From NCBI GenBank assembly GCA_009746045.1, contig RPFO01000240.1, forward strand, positions 878,042-942,041: a DNA stretch of 64,000 nucleotides, written 5' to 3'. Positions 40,916 to 51,703 of the stretch are shown one piece after another. The position numbers and the translations under genes were made by a program. Positions within the stretch are counted from its first letter, which is position 1. Every line of letters starts with the position of its first letter. The notes beneath the pieces were generated by a model that saw nothing but the letters and a program-made list of their open reading frames with translations, searched no databases and was not told the DNA's origin. This DNA is from Mesostigma viride. Taxonomy: Eukaryota; Streptophyta; Mesostigmatophyceae; Mesostigmatales; Mesostigmataceae.

Positions 40916-41294
40916 AGTTAGTCTAAGTCTCCCGCCTGTAGCCTAAGTGGACACGTGCCAGCACCGCCGGCGCCCAATTGGGTACTGGGACGGTGCTGGA
41001 CTAGATCAGTCGTGGCATAGACACGTGGCTAGACTCAGTATGTGATGAGCCGGTACCTCAGTACCGGGACTGTAGTTGTCATGTTAGGACTGACTAGATC
41101 AGGTTGTAACTGATAGGTTAGTCCGTCCAAGATCAGTAAGTTAGTTTAACTTACGCAAAGTCTGGCCAGCCATCGTTGACGGCTGGCCAGCAGTATATGT
41201 GCCATTCTATCCTAATGCCAAGGTGTCTCGTCGTTCACGCACACACTCGCCATTTGGCAGTGCCCAAGCATTCCAAGCTTCGTGTTGCATAACT
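40916..41294 (+). repeat. 3' LTR, family 2
   Basis: Identical by eye to 33217-33595, implying recent insertion despite the coding damage. Confidence 0.95.
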
Positions 41295-41329
41295 GTCTAT
41301 ACCTGGGATCGAGAGCTTCTTCTTGTATG

Positions 41330-42000
41330 GCAATGCCGGCAGGGCGATGACGGTGACGGCCGTCACCGTCATCGCTCTCGACGGGCGTGATGGAAAGGAC
41401 CTGTTTGATAGGCGGCAGCTATTGGTAATATAGGTCGTTTACTATTACTCCCAATAAAGAGTTAAGAGGTTGGCCCTCGGCATGGCGATGATCACGGGGC
41501 GATGACGGGGCGTTGACGCGCGTGATGAATAGGATCTGTTTGATAGGCGGCGGCTATTGGTAATATAGTTTGTTGATTAAGAGAAGAGTTTAGATGTTGG
41601 CCCGTCGAGGGCGATGACGGTGACGCCCGTCACCGTCATCGCCCTCGACCGGCGTCGTGAATTCGACCTTTTTTATATGCGGCGGCTATTGGTAATATAG
41701 GTCGTTGACTATTACTCCGAATAAAGAGTTAAGAGGTTGGCCCTCGGCATGGCGATCACGGGGCGATGACGGGGCGATGACGGGGCGTTAACGCGCGCGA
41801 TGAATAGGATCTGTTTGATAGGCGGCGGCTATTGGTAATATAGATTGTCGATTAAGAGAAGAGTTTAGATGTTGGCCCGTCGAGGGCGATGACGGTGACG
41901 GCGTCACCGTCATCGCCCTCGACGGGCGTCATGAATACGACCTGTTTGATATGCGGCGGCTATTGGTAATATAGGTCGTTGATTATGCCCGTCGGTCTTT
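41330..42000. repeat. Tandem array of about 135 bp, five copies in two alternating types
   Basis: GGCGGCTATTGGTAATATA recurs at about 41411, 41546, 41680, 41821 and 41953. Alternate copies differ after it (GGTCGTT.ACTATTACTC versus TTGATTAAGAGAAG), giving a dimer of about 270 bp. Palindromes of type GCGATGACGGTGAC / GTCACCGTCATCGC occur at 41344-41375, about 41607-41645 and about 41882-41925; the first is a perfect 32 bp. Confidence 0.88.
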
Positions 42001-42050
42001 ACATGTAGGCCCTCGGGAATTACATCGGGCTGTAGGCCGGTATACCGTAG

Positions 42051-42662
42051 TTGTGTACCACCCCCCTCCTTCCCACGGCAGGACCCGCTGTTGTCCTGGC
42101 TGCAGTTGTGTACCACCTGTACGGTATTTGTGTACCACCCCCCTCCTTCCCACGGCAGGTACGCAGCGCCCGGCTGTTGTCCTGGCTGCAGTTGTGTACC
42201 ACCTGTACGGTATTTGTGTACCACCCCCCTCCTTCCCACGGCAGGTACGCAGCGAACCGCTGTTGTACTGGCTGCAGTTGTGTACCACCTGTACGGTATT
42301 TGTGTACCACCCCCCTCCTTCCCACGGCAGGTACGCAGCGCCCGGCTGTTGTCCTGGCTGCAGTTGTGTACCACCTGTACGGTATTTGTGTACCACCCCC
42401 CTCCTTCCCACGGCAGGTACGCAGCGCCCGGCTGTTGTCCTGGCTGCAGTTGTGTACCACCTGTACGGTATTTGTGTACCACCCCCCTCCTTCCCACGGC
42501 AGGTACGCAGCGCCCGGCTGTTGTACTGTACTGGCTGCAGTTGTGTACCACCTGTACGGTATTTGTGTACCACCCCCCTCCTTCCCACGGCAGGTACGCA
42601 GCGCCCGGCTGTTGTCCTGGCTGCAGTTGTGTACCACCTGTACGGTATTTGTGTACCACCAC
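42051..42662. repeat. 86-bp minisatellite, about seven copies
   Basis: TTGTGTACCACCCCCCTCC starts copies at 42051, 42129, 42214, 42300, 42386, 42472 and 42563, with a last partial at 42649; the usual spacing is 86 bp and one copy carries an extra TGTAC. All frames on both strands are open through the array, giving spurious ORFs up to 315 aa. Confidence 0.95.
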
Positions 42663-43663
42663 CCTCCATGGCCCATGCAGCCCGGCCCGGCATCGTGCCG
42701 TCGCCGACCCGACAACGTTTTCTCGAACAACACGAATTTGAATTTTAGGGACTGGAGCGGCTGGCACGCTAGCGGCACGACCAACGGAACAAGAGAACCG
42801 AGAAACTGTGGCCGCCAGGAGGATAAAGGTTTCAAGGCGCATGCGTTTGAGGCTAGCCAGAACCGAATGCGAGGTTTTACTTTATCAAACTGATGTATAT
42901 CAATGTGGCCAGAATTCTTTTCCAGTTGCGGGGTCGTGTGTCGCCAATTTGTTGTTGGGCCGGGCACTTTAATCGTGATTGCAAGAAGTCAGTTCACGAC
43001 GCCGTTAGCGTGGCATTTATGTACAGCAATTCATCGTTCGGCTTCTTTATCCTATCGGCAACTCCTCACGACGTGTGAGCGTGAGTCGGTTGTCGTGTGA
43101 ATGGACACTTTCTGGGAAAGTAAGTCACTAGAGGGCCAATTTCACCGATCGCAAAACATTTACCCAGTTTGGGCAGATAGACCTGGCTAAATACGAGGGC
43201 GAGCGGAAGTAATTGTTGATGCATAGCCATCTGCTTCCTGCGCTTTGTAATTGTAATGAGTTGTTCGCAAATTGGCGTCTCTAGCGGTTACTCCTCTGTG
43301 CACAGCTGGCGACCAAGAAGACTTCATTGGCAGCCGGACTGCGGATGCGCGTCGTTGGAATATTAGCAACGTTAACATGTTTGCTGCGTTTTTTGTGAAG
43401 CTTGTCTAGCCGACTGCATTTGGGAGACTTGGCAAGGTTGCCTCCAATCGTTGAAGTCACAACCTGGGTGTCAATTCACGTTTACTAGCCACGGTCATAG
43501 TAACATTCTAATGGCATGTGTCCCAGTTTCAACATGGGTTTTCACTCTGATCTGATGGAGTGAAGGGCCTAGCTCCGTGGTTTTGTGTCATTGTAGCAGT
43601 TTAGTCGCCTGCTAACGTAGTGAATCTTCCATCCCACCTCTCCCACCCCCACCCGCACTTCTC

Positions 43664-43666
<3 letters not shown>
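42663..43666. other. No gene recognised
   Basis: Short ORFs only on both strands; nothing with a domain or repeat structure. Confidence 0.35.

Positions 43667-43743
<77 letters not shown>
43667..43743. repeat. CT dinucleotide microsatellite
   Basis: About 38 uninterrupted CT units inside a longer pyrimidine-rich strand. The RE-repeat ORFs on the minus strand are artefacts. Confidence 0.98.
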
Positions 43744-43745
<2 letters not shown>

Positions 43746-44470
43746 TCCCACCCCCCGCTCTCTTGTCCCTCCCGCACCCCTCCTCTCTCTTTCCCTTTTC
43801 CTTGGCTGTTGAGAAGGACTGGGGTGAAAACTCCAGACCGTTGGTGGCTGCCTTCAAGCAGGAAGTTTCAAGGATCAACAAGTTTTTGTGAGCTGTCTGA
43901 TATGGTCACTGCTGCGACAAAGGTGAGTTATCTTGTTTTTCATGTAATTTTTTTGCTGTATAGCTAGGTAAGCCGGCCATTTTGTACTCCCCTTTCTTTT
44001 GCTCTCACGATTTATTCTTGTTGTGGTTTATATGGTCCCGTTAAGTGGCATGCATTATCATTATCCACATTAGTGTGAGAAACCATCCGCAGTGTTGTAG
44101 CTTGCATCTATAACAACAGTTTTTGCTGCCGCCGCCACTGCTATTACCAACATTAAGTCATTCTTGCTTTCTAAGCACTCTTTTTCCTCTTAGGCTGTTG
44201 GTTGGGATACCAGCCACCCTTGCACGCATAAATTCAAGCACCGGGTGCATGTGAAAACACAACCAAGGCAAGAATGTCCCCCTCTCGCAATATCCCACCC
44301 ACGCAACGCACCCAATGCAGCAAGAATGGGACCACCTTGTTGCCATGAGCTCTAGCACCGTTGCCACCCCTAGCTTTCTACTGTTCCCGTCCATCCTTAT
44401 TTACACTGGCTGCTTTGCTTGCATTTCTGGCTCAGTGCCAGTTTGCACTTGCTAGCTTGCTAAGACAATA

Positions 44471-44880
44471 ATGCAGCTTGCAAACGGCAAGGGCAAGCAC
44501 CCGGGTAAGAGCAAAGGCAACCGCACGAGCAAAGGAAAGGGAAACTGGAAGAGCAAGCACAAGGCCAAGGAAAGGACAAAGGCACTTGTGCTTGCCAAAA
44601 GGGCAGGCTCAAGGGAAATGACAAGGGCAAGGGCAGGGGCAGGCACAAGGGAAGCGGATAAGGGCAAGGGCAGGCGCAAGGGAAAGAGATTAGGACAAGT
44701 CAAGCACGAGGGAACGGACAAGGGCAAGGGCAGGCACAAGGGAAAAGATGAAGACAAGGGCAGGCACTAGGGAAAGGATGAGGGCAACGTCAAACACTGG
44801 GGATCAAAGGATAGGGGCAAGGGCAGATGCTAGGGTAACAGTTAGGGCAAAGGCAGGCACAAGAGAAGAATAAGGGGCCG
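44471..44880 (+). repeat. Degenerate GGGCAAGGGCAGGCACAAGGG-type repeat
   Basis: Imperfect units of about 25-35 bp with recurring CAAGGGCA and GGCACAAGGGAA. A 99-codon ORF (44471-44770) encodes a Lys/Gly-rich polypeptide (KGKGRRKGK-type). It looks like a by-product of the repeat; no homologous domain is seen. The flanks (43744-44470) show no gene. Confidence 0.6.
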
Positions 44881-45116
44881 TGAAGTATAAGTGGAAATGC
44901 GGGTGGCGACATGGGGTTCGATCGGGCCTGCTGATGCAAATGCAGATTTCAACACAAACACAAGCGTAGACATAGGCAACGACAAATTCCTTGCATGCGT
45001 GCCTTGCTCTTCACCGGATGGCTCGTTTGCTAGTTGTCTAACAGTTTCTACCGATAAACATCACTTGCCATTGTAAGGTCTGCCTTGCTGCCGTGCTAGT
45101 GGGTAGCTGGGTGATC

Positions 45117-45331
45117 GTGCTTGTTCCTTGTCAAGGGAGGGATGCATGTGGAGTAGGTGGGTGGGTGTGCTTGTTCCTTGCCAAGGAAGGGATGCACAAA
45201 GGTTAGATAGGTGCACGTGCTTGTTTCTTGTCAAGGGAGGGACGCCCAAAGTTTAGGTGGGGGCACATGGTTGTGCCTCGTCAAGGGCGGGATGCACGAA
45301 GGGTAGGTGGGGGCATGTGGTTGGTCCTTGT
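45117..45331. repeat. 50-bp minisatellite, 4.3 copies
   Basis: Units start at 45117, 45167, 45217, 45267 and 45317, a period of exactly 50 bp. Each contains TTGTTCCTTGTCAAGGGAGG followed by GATGCAC and GTAGGTGGG; copies are 75-90% alike by eye. Confidence 0.9.
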
Positions 45332-45483
45332 CTTTTCACCGCCCAAGCGATGGCGATGTAGCATGCATTATACATTTATTCGTGCATTAAAAATCACTTT
45401 CCTTACAAGCGGCCTTAGCCGACTCCATCTGCCGTTGCCATTTCTCCGTATTGCATTGTCCGGACACGGTTTTTGTGTCGCAG

Positions 45484-45721
45484 GTCTTCCCCCGTAAAGG
45501 CACAAGCTGCCTGCGCGCGGAATTATGTGCAGACACCTCGGTTTCCAACACGACGGCTTCCCGCACATATCGAGCTCTGGATGTACAACATCTTCGCCCG
45601 GCGCACTTGCTCCCGGATGGAGCTTCTGTGCGGTGCCGACATCCCCGGAGCTGTCCTAAGCACCGCATGGAAACAGTATTTCAAGCCACGAAGAGAAGCC
45701 ACGAATTTGATATTGACTTGA
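45484..45721 (+). other. Possible terminal exon
   Basis: Follows a 3' splice-like TTTTTGTGTCGCAG. The frame encodes ...HIELWMYNIFARRTCSRMELL... and ends at a TGA (45719-45721). Amino-acid composition looks coding-like, but I do not recognise a family and see no upstream exon. 45332-45483 and 45722-46051 hold nothing recognised. Confidence 0.25.
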
Positions 45722-46051
45722 TATTGTCGTCAGAAGACTTGATATGCTATTTTCTGTGAAGGCGTTGGATTTTTGTGCATGACATGTAATCCTGCATTTA
45801 ATAATGAAATTTTTTATGAAATAGGAACTCGTCTTGCATGAGCCTTGCTGCAAATGCCATTCATTTTTTTTCCCCCGGGTAAATGGGTGTTAGGGGTTAG
45901 GTTGACCGAAATTTTAAGTGAAATCAAAGTGAAATTCTGATAAGTGACATGCGTACTGCAATTCAGAACGACATAGCGACATGATTGTAGTACCGGTAGT
46001 GTACGCGAGAAGCATACGACGTCGTAACCTACGGGACCGAGTACCGGGATC

Positions 46052-46192
46052 GTAAATTACCAACTCGTAGATTACTACCTCGCAAATTACTACCTCGTAC
46101 CTTACTACCTCGTAAATTACTACCTCGTACATTACTACCTCGTACATTACTACCTCGTAAATTACTACCTCGTAAATTACTACCTCGTAATT
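46052..46192. repeat. 15-bp minisatellite, about nine copies
   Basis: Unit TAAATTACTACCTCG with C/T/A variants. Being a multiple of three, it keeps a minus-strand frame open (YEVVI repeats). A further two thirds of a unit recurs at 46281. Confidence 0.93.
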
Positions 46193-46342
46193 TACGACGT
46201 CGGATCTTACCTCGGATCTAATTCGTAACTTACGAGACAGATACGACATTGAATCTAAACTGTAAGAGTAGTCTGAGCGGTAAATTACCACCTCGTAATT
46301 TACGCCTCGGATGCTTTTTACCACCCTCGGACGAAAAGTATA

Positions 46343-47377
46343 GTGCAATGTCCTAACCCGGGGCCCCCTGCACCTGTTAGCTACCTTCCATTGCTAGAGG
46401 GGAAAGTAAAGCCAGCTACCTTGCTGGCCTACCGTCGTGGTCTTGATTCCCTCTTGACTTGGTGGGAGGCTGGTGGGCGGGCGGACAGGTCATCGTCACG
46501 AGCTGACACCCTTGAGGAGACATTTTGTGCGTATGTCGCCTGGGCTCATTTTCGGGGGTACAGCCGCCAAACGTGTGTCGATGCCTTGATGGGGTTGCAA
46601 CTTTATTATCCCGGTATGGTGAAGCGGTGGGACTTGGCCCGTGGCGTCCTCGCTGGGTGGAAAACACTTGTGCCCCCCCGTGCCCCTCCTCCCATTCCAT
46701 GGGAGGCGGCGTTTGCACTTGCCAGCACGATGGTCATGCACGGTCAGCGCCTTGCGGGCCTGCTGGTGGTCATCGTGTTCCGCCATTACCTGCGAATCTC
46801 GGAGGCGCTGAACCTCCGTGTTGGCCATGTGCGCCTCCAGCCTGACGTTCGGCTTGGGCCGGCTCAACGGGGCGCCCTCCTGCTGAGGTCTACCAAGACC
46901 TCTAAGGGCAAGACTCAGTCAGTGGCGGTAGAAGATGTGATGTCTGAAACCATCCTCCGTCACTGCATCGCGGGTAAGCACGCTTGGGAGGCCGTGTTCC
47001 CTTTCACCTACCCGCAATTCAGGAGCATTTGGCAGGATGCGACTCAGGCCTTGGGGGTCGCCCAGATTTTCACCATTCACGGGCTGCGGCATGGGGGTGC
47101 CACTCATGATTTCCTCGTGGGTCGCAGCATGGGGGACATCCAGGGCCGGGGGCGCTGGCTTAGCAGCTCCACGGTTGCCCATTATGTGGGCTTGCACCGC
47201 AGTTTGGAGGTGGAGCTGCCTGAGGTTCTTCTTCGGGCCATGGCCGCCTGCCCCCCTCGGGCCCGGCCTGGCGGGCTATTTTGCACTTGCCCTCCACCTA
47301 GTTTGGTTGTTCATTTCTATGTCATTATGTTAGGTTCTTTGCCCCTGGCATGGATCGCCAGGGAGGCCGGGATATAA
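46343..47377 (+). CDS. Tyrosine recombinase (DIRS/Ngaro- or Crypton-type element)
   Basis: 344 codons. The frame has no ATG near its left edge, so the start is uncertain or lies in an upstream exon. N-terminal SAM-like region: YRRGLDSLLTWW...FCAYVAWAHFRGYS. Catalytic region: Arg in YLRISEALNLR, then HGLRHGG (the HxxR motif), GRW, and the nucleophile candidate Tyr in TVAHYVGLH. These are the R-HxxR-W-Y residues of tyrosine recombinases. Such enzymes integrate DIRS-like retroelements and Cryptons. The downstream split direct repeats favour a Ngaro/PAT-type retroelement; no RT is present in the window. An AATAAA follows at about 47472. Confidence 0.85.
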   Translation: MQCPNPGPPAPVSYLPLLEGKVKPATLLAYRRGLDSLLTWWEAGGRADRSSSRADTLEETFCAYVAWAHFRGYSRQTCVDALMGLQLYYPGMVKRWDLARGVLAGWKTLVPPRAPPPIPWEAAFALASTMVMHGQRLAGLLVVIVFRHYLRISEALNLRVGHVRLQPDVRLGPAQRGALLLRSTKTSKGKTQSVAVEDVMSETILRHCIAGKHAWEAVFPFTYPQFRSIWQDATQALGVAQIFTIHGLRHGGATHDFLVGRSMGDIQGRGRWLSSSTVAHYVGLHRSLEVELPEVLLRAMAACPPRARPGGLFCTCPPPSLVVHFYVIMLGSLPLAWIAREAGI

Positions 47378-48108
47378 GGGTAAGGCTAGCCTTTGCCAAG
47401 CAATAAGTGTTCCCATGAGCATCGGCGGCCGGGATGTGGCCTGCCTTTTGTATGTGCTCCACTCATTGTTTTAATAAAGAGTCTGGTGACCCTGGAGTTC
47501 CACGGTTAATAGAATCGTGGTTCTCTGAACATAGTTTCTTTATAGTGGGATGGAAGGGTAGCCGCTATAGCTAGGTTATTGGGTTCACGTGACATACCTT
47601 TTGAGGCCGGTGCGGCCTGATCCGGATCAGTCGTGGCCAACACTTTGGCCAGTTTTTCTTGGCCAGGTGGCAGGAGCTACGTTGAGATATAAACCTGCCA
47701 CTGTCTAGTTTTCTTGGCTCATGGCGTAGTGATTAACTAGATCTAGATTCTTTCTCTCACGCAATATGTGACCTAATAGCCCCGGCAGCCTTACGTAAGC
47801 TGCCGGCAATTAGAACGCCACATTGCGTCATTTGTTCAGACGCAACATTTGCGTGGCGAAAAAATGCCGTCCGGGCCAAGGCCGCATGACACGCAAAAAA
47901 GGACAAAAACAAACCCACCTAGCTAAGGTCGGCCTCTTTTCTTTTCCCGCCCACCCTCCCTGCGTGTTTGGGGGTAAGGCTAGCCTTTGCCAAGCAATAA
48001 GTCTTCCCATGAGCATCGGCGGCCGGGATGTGGCCTGCCTTTTGTATGTGCTCCACTCATTGTTTTAATAAAGAGTCTGGTTACCCTGGAGTTCCACGGT
48101 TAATAGAA
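47378..48108 (+). repeat. Direct repeat pair B1/B2 with 457-bp spacer
   Basis: 137-bp copies at 47378-47514 and 47972-48108 begin GGGTAAGGCTAGCC and end TTAATAGAA, with about two differences, each with TTTTAATAAAGAG. B1 starts directly after the recombinase stop. The spacer 47515-47971 would correspond to A2 in a B1-A2-B2 split-repeat arrangement. An A1 copy is not found in the window. Confidence 0.8.
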
Positions 48109-48766
48109 AAAGTTTTTTTTCATATAATTACATCATGACAATGACACCCTCTCATGGCACCCATTTCCTGGCACTGTGGCGGTGGGTCTACTAGTTTGCC
48201 GTTATCAGAGTCATGGACCGAGCATTTTTCTTTCTTTCTTTTTCTTTTTTCTTTTTCCCTTTGTAATGTATACTACTACTTTTTTCTTTAAGCCCCTTTG
48301 TGTATGTGTGTATGCGTTCCCTCTTTTCCTTCTTAGTTTTGGTTTTTCTTGTGTGTGTTTTTTTGTTGTTGTGTGTATGTGTGTGTGTTTTCCCTATAAC
48401 CCTTTCTTGTTACCCTCTGTCTCCCTCCATGCAGGTCTTGACCTAGAGATAGCCACGCAGCTCCCGCGGCCTTTGCATCTTTCCTCTCAGACTACTACCC
48501 AAGTCCTTCCACGGCGTTGGATCGCCATGCGTCCAGGCATAGTTGTCTCACTTCATATAAGAATGGTTGATATTTCGGTTATGAGGTGCCCATGCATTCT
48601 ATAGAGGTAGAAGATCTAGATATGCGTTCTATATATGCGTCTAGATACGTTCTCGACCTCGGCCTGCCCAGCAGATATCGCTATTTTCGACTCGATATGG
48701 CGGCATTCCCTTCGTGAATAGCACGCCTGCGCCCCCGCCCCAGCATTCGACTTCTTCCTCGTAGCT
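48109..48766. other. T-rich stretch, no gene recognised
   Basis: Pyrimidine and TG-rich low complexity to about 48430, then unremarkable sequence leading to the next ORF. Confidence 0.35.
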
Positions 48767-50040
48767 ATGGAGGCCACAACAACACCTGCCGCCCCAGAAA
48801 CCCGCTCGCTGGACGACGTTCTTGCCGCAGCCAGCCCTTTCGTCGGCATCGCTCCCGCCGCTCCCAAGAAGCCGCGTACCACGGAAGTCACTTCGGAAGT
48901 CACTCCCATGGCCGCCGAGGCTACCCCCACGCCTGAAACCCCACCGCCCTCACCGTCTGATTTAACCAAATATACAAGCCTCGGAACCCGCCTGCAACCG
49001 GCCGACTTTGCGGCATTTTTCACCATGCCGGTCGCCGACGTGCTGCAAATCCTCAAAATTCGATACGACGCCGCCAACATCATCCGCCACCCCTACACCG
49101 GCGCAGCTGTGCCTGACGGCCCCGCGGAGTGGCTGCGATGGGACGACGACCTGCAACGCACCTCCTGCCTCTTAACATGCTGCCCTGAACTCTGCAAACC
49201 GCTGGCGACCATCGCGGCCGCATCCGACACCTCGGGCGATGCCGGCACCCCTGCCGGCGCAGCCGACCCCACTGACCTGCAGGCGATCACCTCTGAGCTC
49301 AAGTCTGTGCAAGGTGCGCTCAAGTCTTTGGCTGCTGACTCTGCTGTCACCCAAGCCACATTGCTGGAATTAAAGGCGGCCATGGCCACCCCCCCCCCCA
49401 AGCGGGTCACGTTCGCGGACGCGGCGGGCCGGGAAGAACCTGGATGCCATAGTCGCCCAGGCGGCTAAGTCGGCTGCCACCGCAGTCGCGTCACAGAATG
49501 TGGCTCAGCTCAGACAACGCAATATCATTCTCAAGAATGTTCAGAAGGGCACGCATGACACCGCACAAGCACTTACCGAGGCCTTGCGGGCCCCCGCGTT
49601 CTTTAATTGGGTTGCTGCAGCTGTGCGATCACGTGACCATTGACAGGGCCATCCGCCTGCCCGGCCCAGCTGGCCTGGTCCTGGTCACCATGGCCACCGT
49701 GAACAACCAGAAACGGGTGATGGGAGCCCGTCGTCTGCTCAAGGGCCACCCCATCAGCATGGATGAAGACTACACCCCGGCACAGCTGGCGGCGAGGAGC
49801 AAGTGCTGGAATAGCGAGAAGGTGGTGGTGGCACGAGCCGGGTACGTACCGGGGGGTAAGCGTGTGCAGCTGCGACTGTTGCTGGATGGTCGTTTTGGTG
49901 CATGCTTACCTGGATGGTGTCCGTGTAGACGCCGACAATGTGGAGTCTCGTGTGGAGTCTCGTGGTGCGAAGCGTGCTGCCCCTGGTGGTTCCAGGAAGT
50001 AGACAACCCCACTCGTCGGCTCGCGGCTAACAGGCTTCGG
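48767..50040 (+). pseudogene. Retroelement ORF1/Gag-like gene, frameshifted
   Basis: The first frame (48767-49468) starts METTTTPA-like Thr/Pro-rich sequence, then a folded block LQPADFAAFFTMPVADVLQ and Ala-rich helices. It breaks at a C-run near 49390-49430. A following frame reads ...IVAQAAKSAATAVAS and RNIILKNVQKGTHD. The next frame carries AGLVLVTMATVNNQKRVMGA and GHPISMDEDYTPAQLAARSKCW. The pattern of an RNA-binding-like block followed by DEDxTPxQxAxR is typical of ORF1 of LINE-like elements and of Gag of some DIRS-like elements (family knowledge). At least two frame breaks. Confidence 0.55.
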
Positions 50041-50285
50041 GGACAGCCTCTAAACAATCCCCCGTTCCACTCCCATGCATCGACCTAATAGTCGACTGAG
50101 ACAAATGGTGGTGCCGGTATCTCGGGCCCGAACGACAGCTCTCAGCAGCAAGATTAGCAACACCCAACGCATGCTAGACTTTCTACGCCTCTGCGTTGCA
50201 CAAGCATCCCCGAATACCCAGAGCAGGCGGCAGGCTCGCATCCTACGCCTGCAGGACAAAATAAATGCGATGAAAAGCACTCTTG

Positions 50286-50868
50286 TGTTACGTCCCAGCC
50301 CAGACACACCTAGCCTGAGCTACGGAGCGAAAGATCCTCCTTGCCGGAATTCGGAATAATTCAAGGTGGCCTAATGTAGATTGCGCTTCACGACGTGAGT
50401 CGTGAGATATCTGGCACCACGGCTTGATGCCAAGCTAATTGTACATACTTATATTGGCTAGCAATACCAATTACAAATGGATAATTGCCCCGGGCTCAAT
50501 GTGTAGGCGTATTCGCACTTATCATTCATCAAACCAAGAGGACGAGACTCTCGTCCTCGGACTAATTTAACCTAGGTCGGTTGCGGCGCAGATACACGCC
50601 AATTCCTCTAGAACACTCCAAGTCAATCATTCCACGTAGGATCCGGGCCGACATCGACCCTCAACTACAGGATCCACGCATAGAACTACAGACGGACCCA
50701 GAACTGGCGCGGCGCCACGGCACCGGCCCCTAAAAGGTCAACCTAGGACCAAAATAACTAGTCCAATCCACACAATAGCCAATATCCATAAATCCCATTA
50801 CAACAGACCAAACGGCCTTAGTAATTTATTCCATTGTTACGTCCGACCAAAAGGGCCGGGACGTAACA
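50286..50868 (-). repeat. 3' LTR of the Ty3/Gypsy element
   Basis: 583 bp, TGTTACGTCCC...GGGACGTAACA with 9-bp inverted termini. On the minus strand it is immediately preceded by a polypurine tract (50869-50881 read in reverse, GGGGGGGAGGAG type) and contains GGAATAAATT. The neighbouring outer bases TCTTG (50281-50285) would be the target duplication; its partner is outside the window. Confidence 0.85.
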
Positions 50869-51097
50869 CTCCTCCCCCCCCACGGGGGTCGGTAGTCCCT
50901 ACCGTACAATTAAGATAGAATAAGTAAGCAACGCTACTATAAGAGTACTATTATGTCCCAACCCCGGTTCACCCGCAGGTCAGTAATACCAGTTCCTCTA
51001 GAGGTTGATACACAAGACCAACCCTGACGTAGTAGCAAGGACTCTGGTGACTGGATCAATCCGCTATCCGTCACAAAAAGAAACTTTCATATCCACT

Positions 51098-51703
51098 CTA
51101 GCGTCCGCCGCTGGTGGCACGCCGCTGCTGCCGGGCCTCAGTGAGAGCCCTACGCCCCGCGTGAGTCATTTGCCGGATCATGATCCCGGGGTGCGAGCAC
51201 AGATCACACTCAAAGGCCACCTCGTAGGGAGACACCTTCTGCCGGCCCATCCTGGATAGCTCCACCCACGTACCCCGGGGCCACATGGACAGGAACCCGG
51301 CAAGGTACTGGGGATGGGTAAATAGAAGAGTCAGTGCCGACCGATCCACCACCCCACAGCGGTGCTCACGAACAAAGTGCACTCCCATCATAAAAACCTC
51401 CGTGCGCACGTGATCATCGTTGATTGTCGCCCTCTGCGCCCCTGCGATATCGGGCACCACCCGGTCCAGAAAGACACGCCCCTCCGTTGGGGCCACCTTG
51501 GGAGGCGCCACCACGTGTCCCACCCCATTCACCTGATATCGCCAATCCCACCAGTCTTCGGAACCAAAACGCACAGTATGCCCCACCACCAGGGGAAGAC
51601 GAGGATCGACGGGTTGCGGTAGGGGCAGTGGAACCTGGGGGAAGAAAGTGATCTCTACTTGTTCCCAGTAGGCACCGCGATCCACCGCGCACCAGGGACC
51701 CGC
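51098..51703 (-). pseudogene. 3' ORF of the Gypsy element, distal part
   Basis: Continues the frame interrupted by the TIR pair: FQA|GPWCAVDRGAYWEQ when the insertion and one CCGC are removed. The remaining about 200 residues include WWDWRYQVNGVG and CDLCSHPG and end at the stop before 51098, some 230 bp from the 3' LTR. No known domain. Confidence 0.55.

Larger units (their letters stand above)
33217..41294 (+). mobile_element. Copia-like LTR retrotransposon, family 2
   Basis: 8,078 bp, flanked by the 5-bp duplication GTCTA (33212-33216 and 41295-41299). LTRs 33217-33595 and 40916-41294 are both 379 bp and identical by eye. They begin AGTTAGTC and end CATAACT, so the same AGTT...AACT termini as family 1. 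The coding region has the same unusual order (Gag, IN, PR-like, RT, RNase H). Damage: two frame changes in gag and a 574-bp insertion in RT. Confidence 0.95.

Noticed and set aside
42051-42662. Possible CRISPR-like array (86-bp periodicity)
   Set aside because: Whole unit repeats with no unique spacers, and the context is eukaryotic.
41910-42967. ORFs of 216-315 aa across the 86-bp array
   Set aside because: Unit has no stop in any frame, and ORFs overlap on both strands.
44471-44770. Lys/Gly-rich 99-aa protein as a histone- or nucleolar-like gene
   Set aside because: Sequence is a degenerate repeat and the periodicity explains the composition.
50286-50868. Second Gypsy element facing left from this LTR
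   Set aside because: No pol or gag to the left; polypurine tract and ORFs are all on the right side, consistent with a single minus-strand element ending here.
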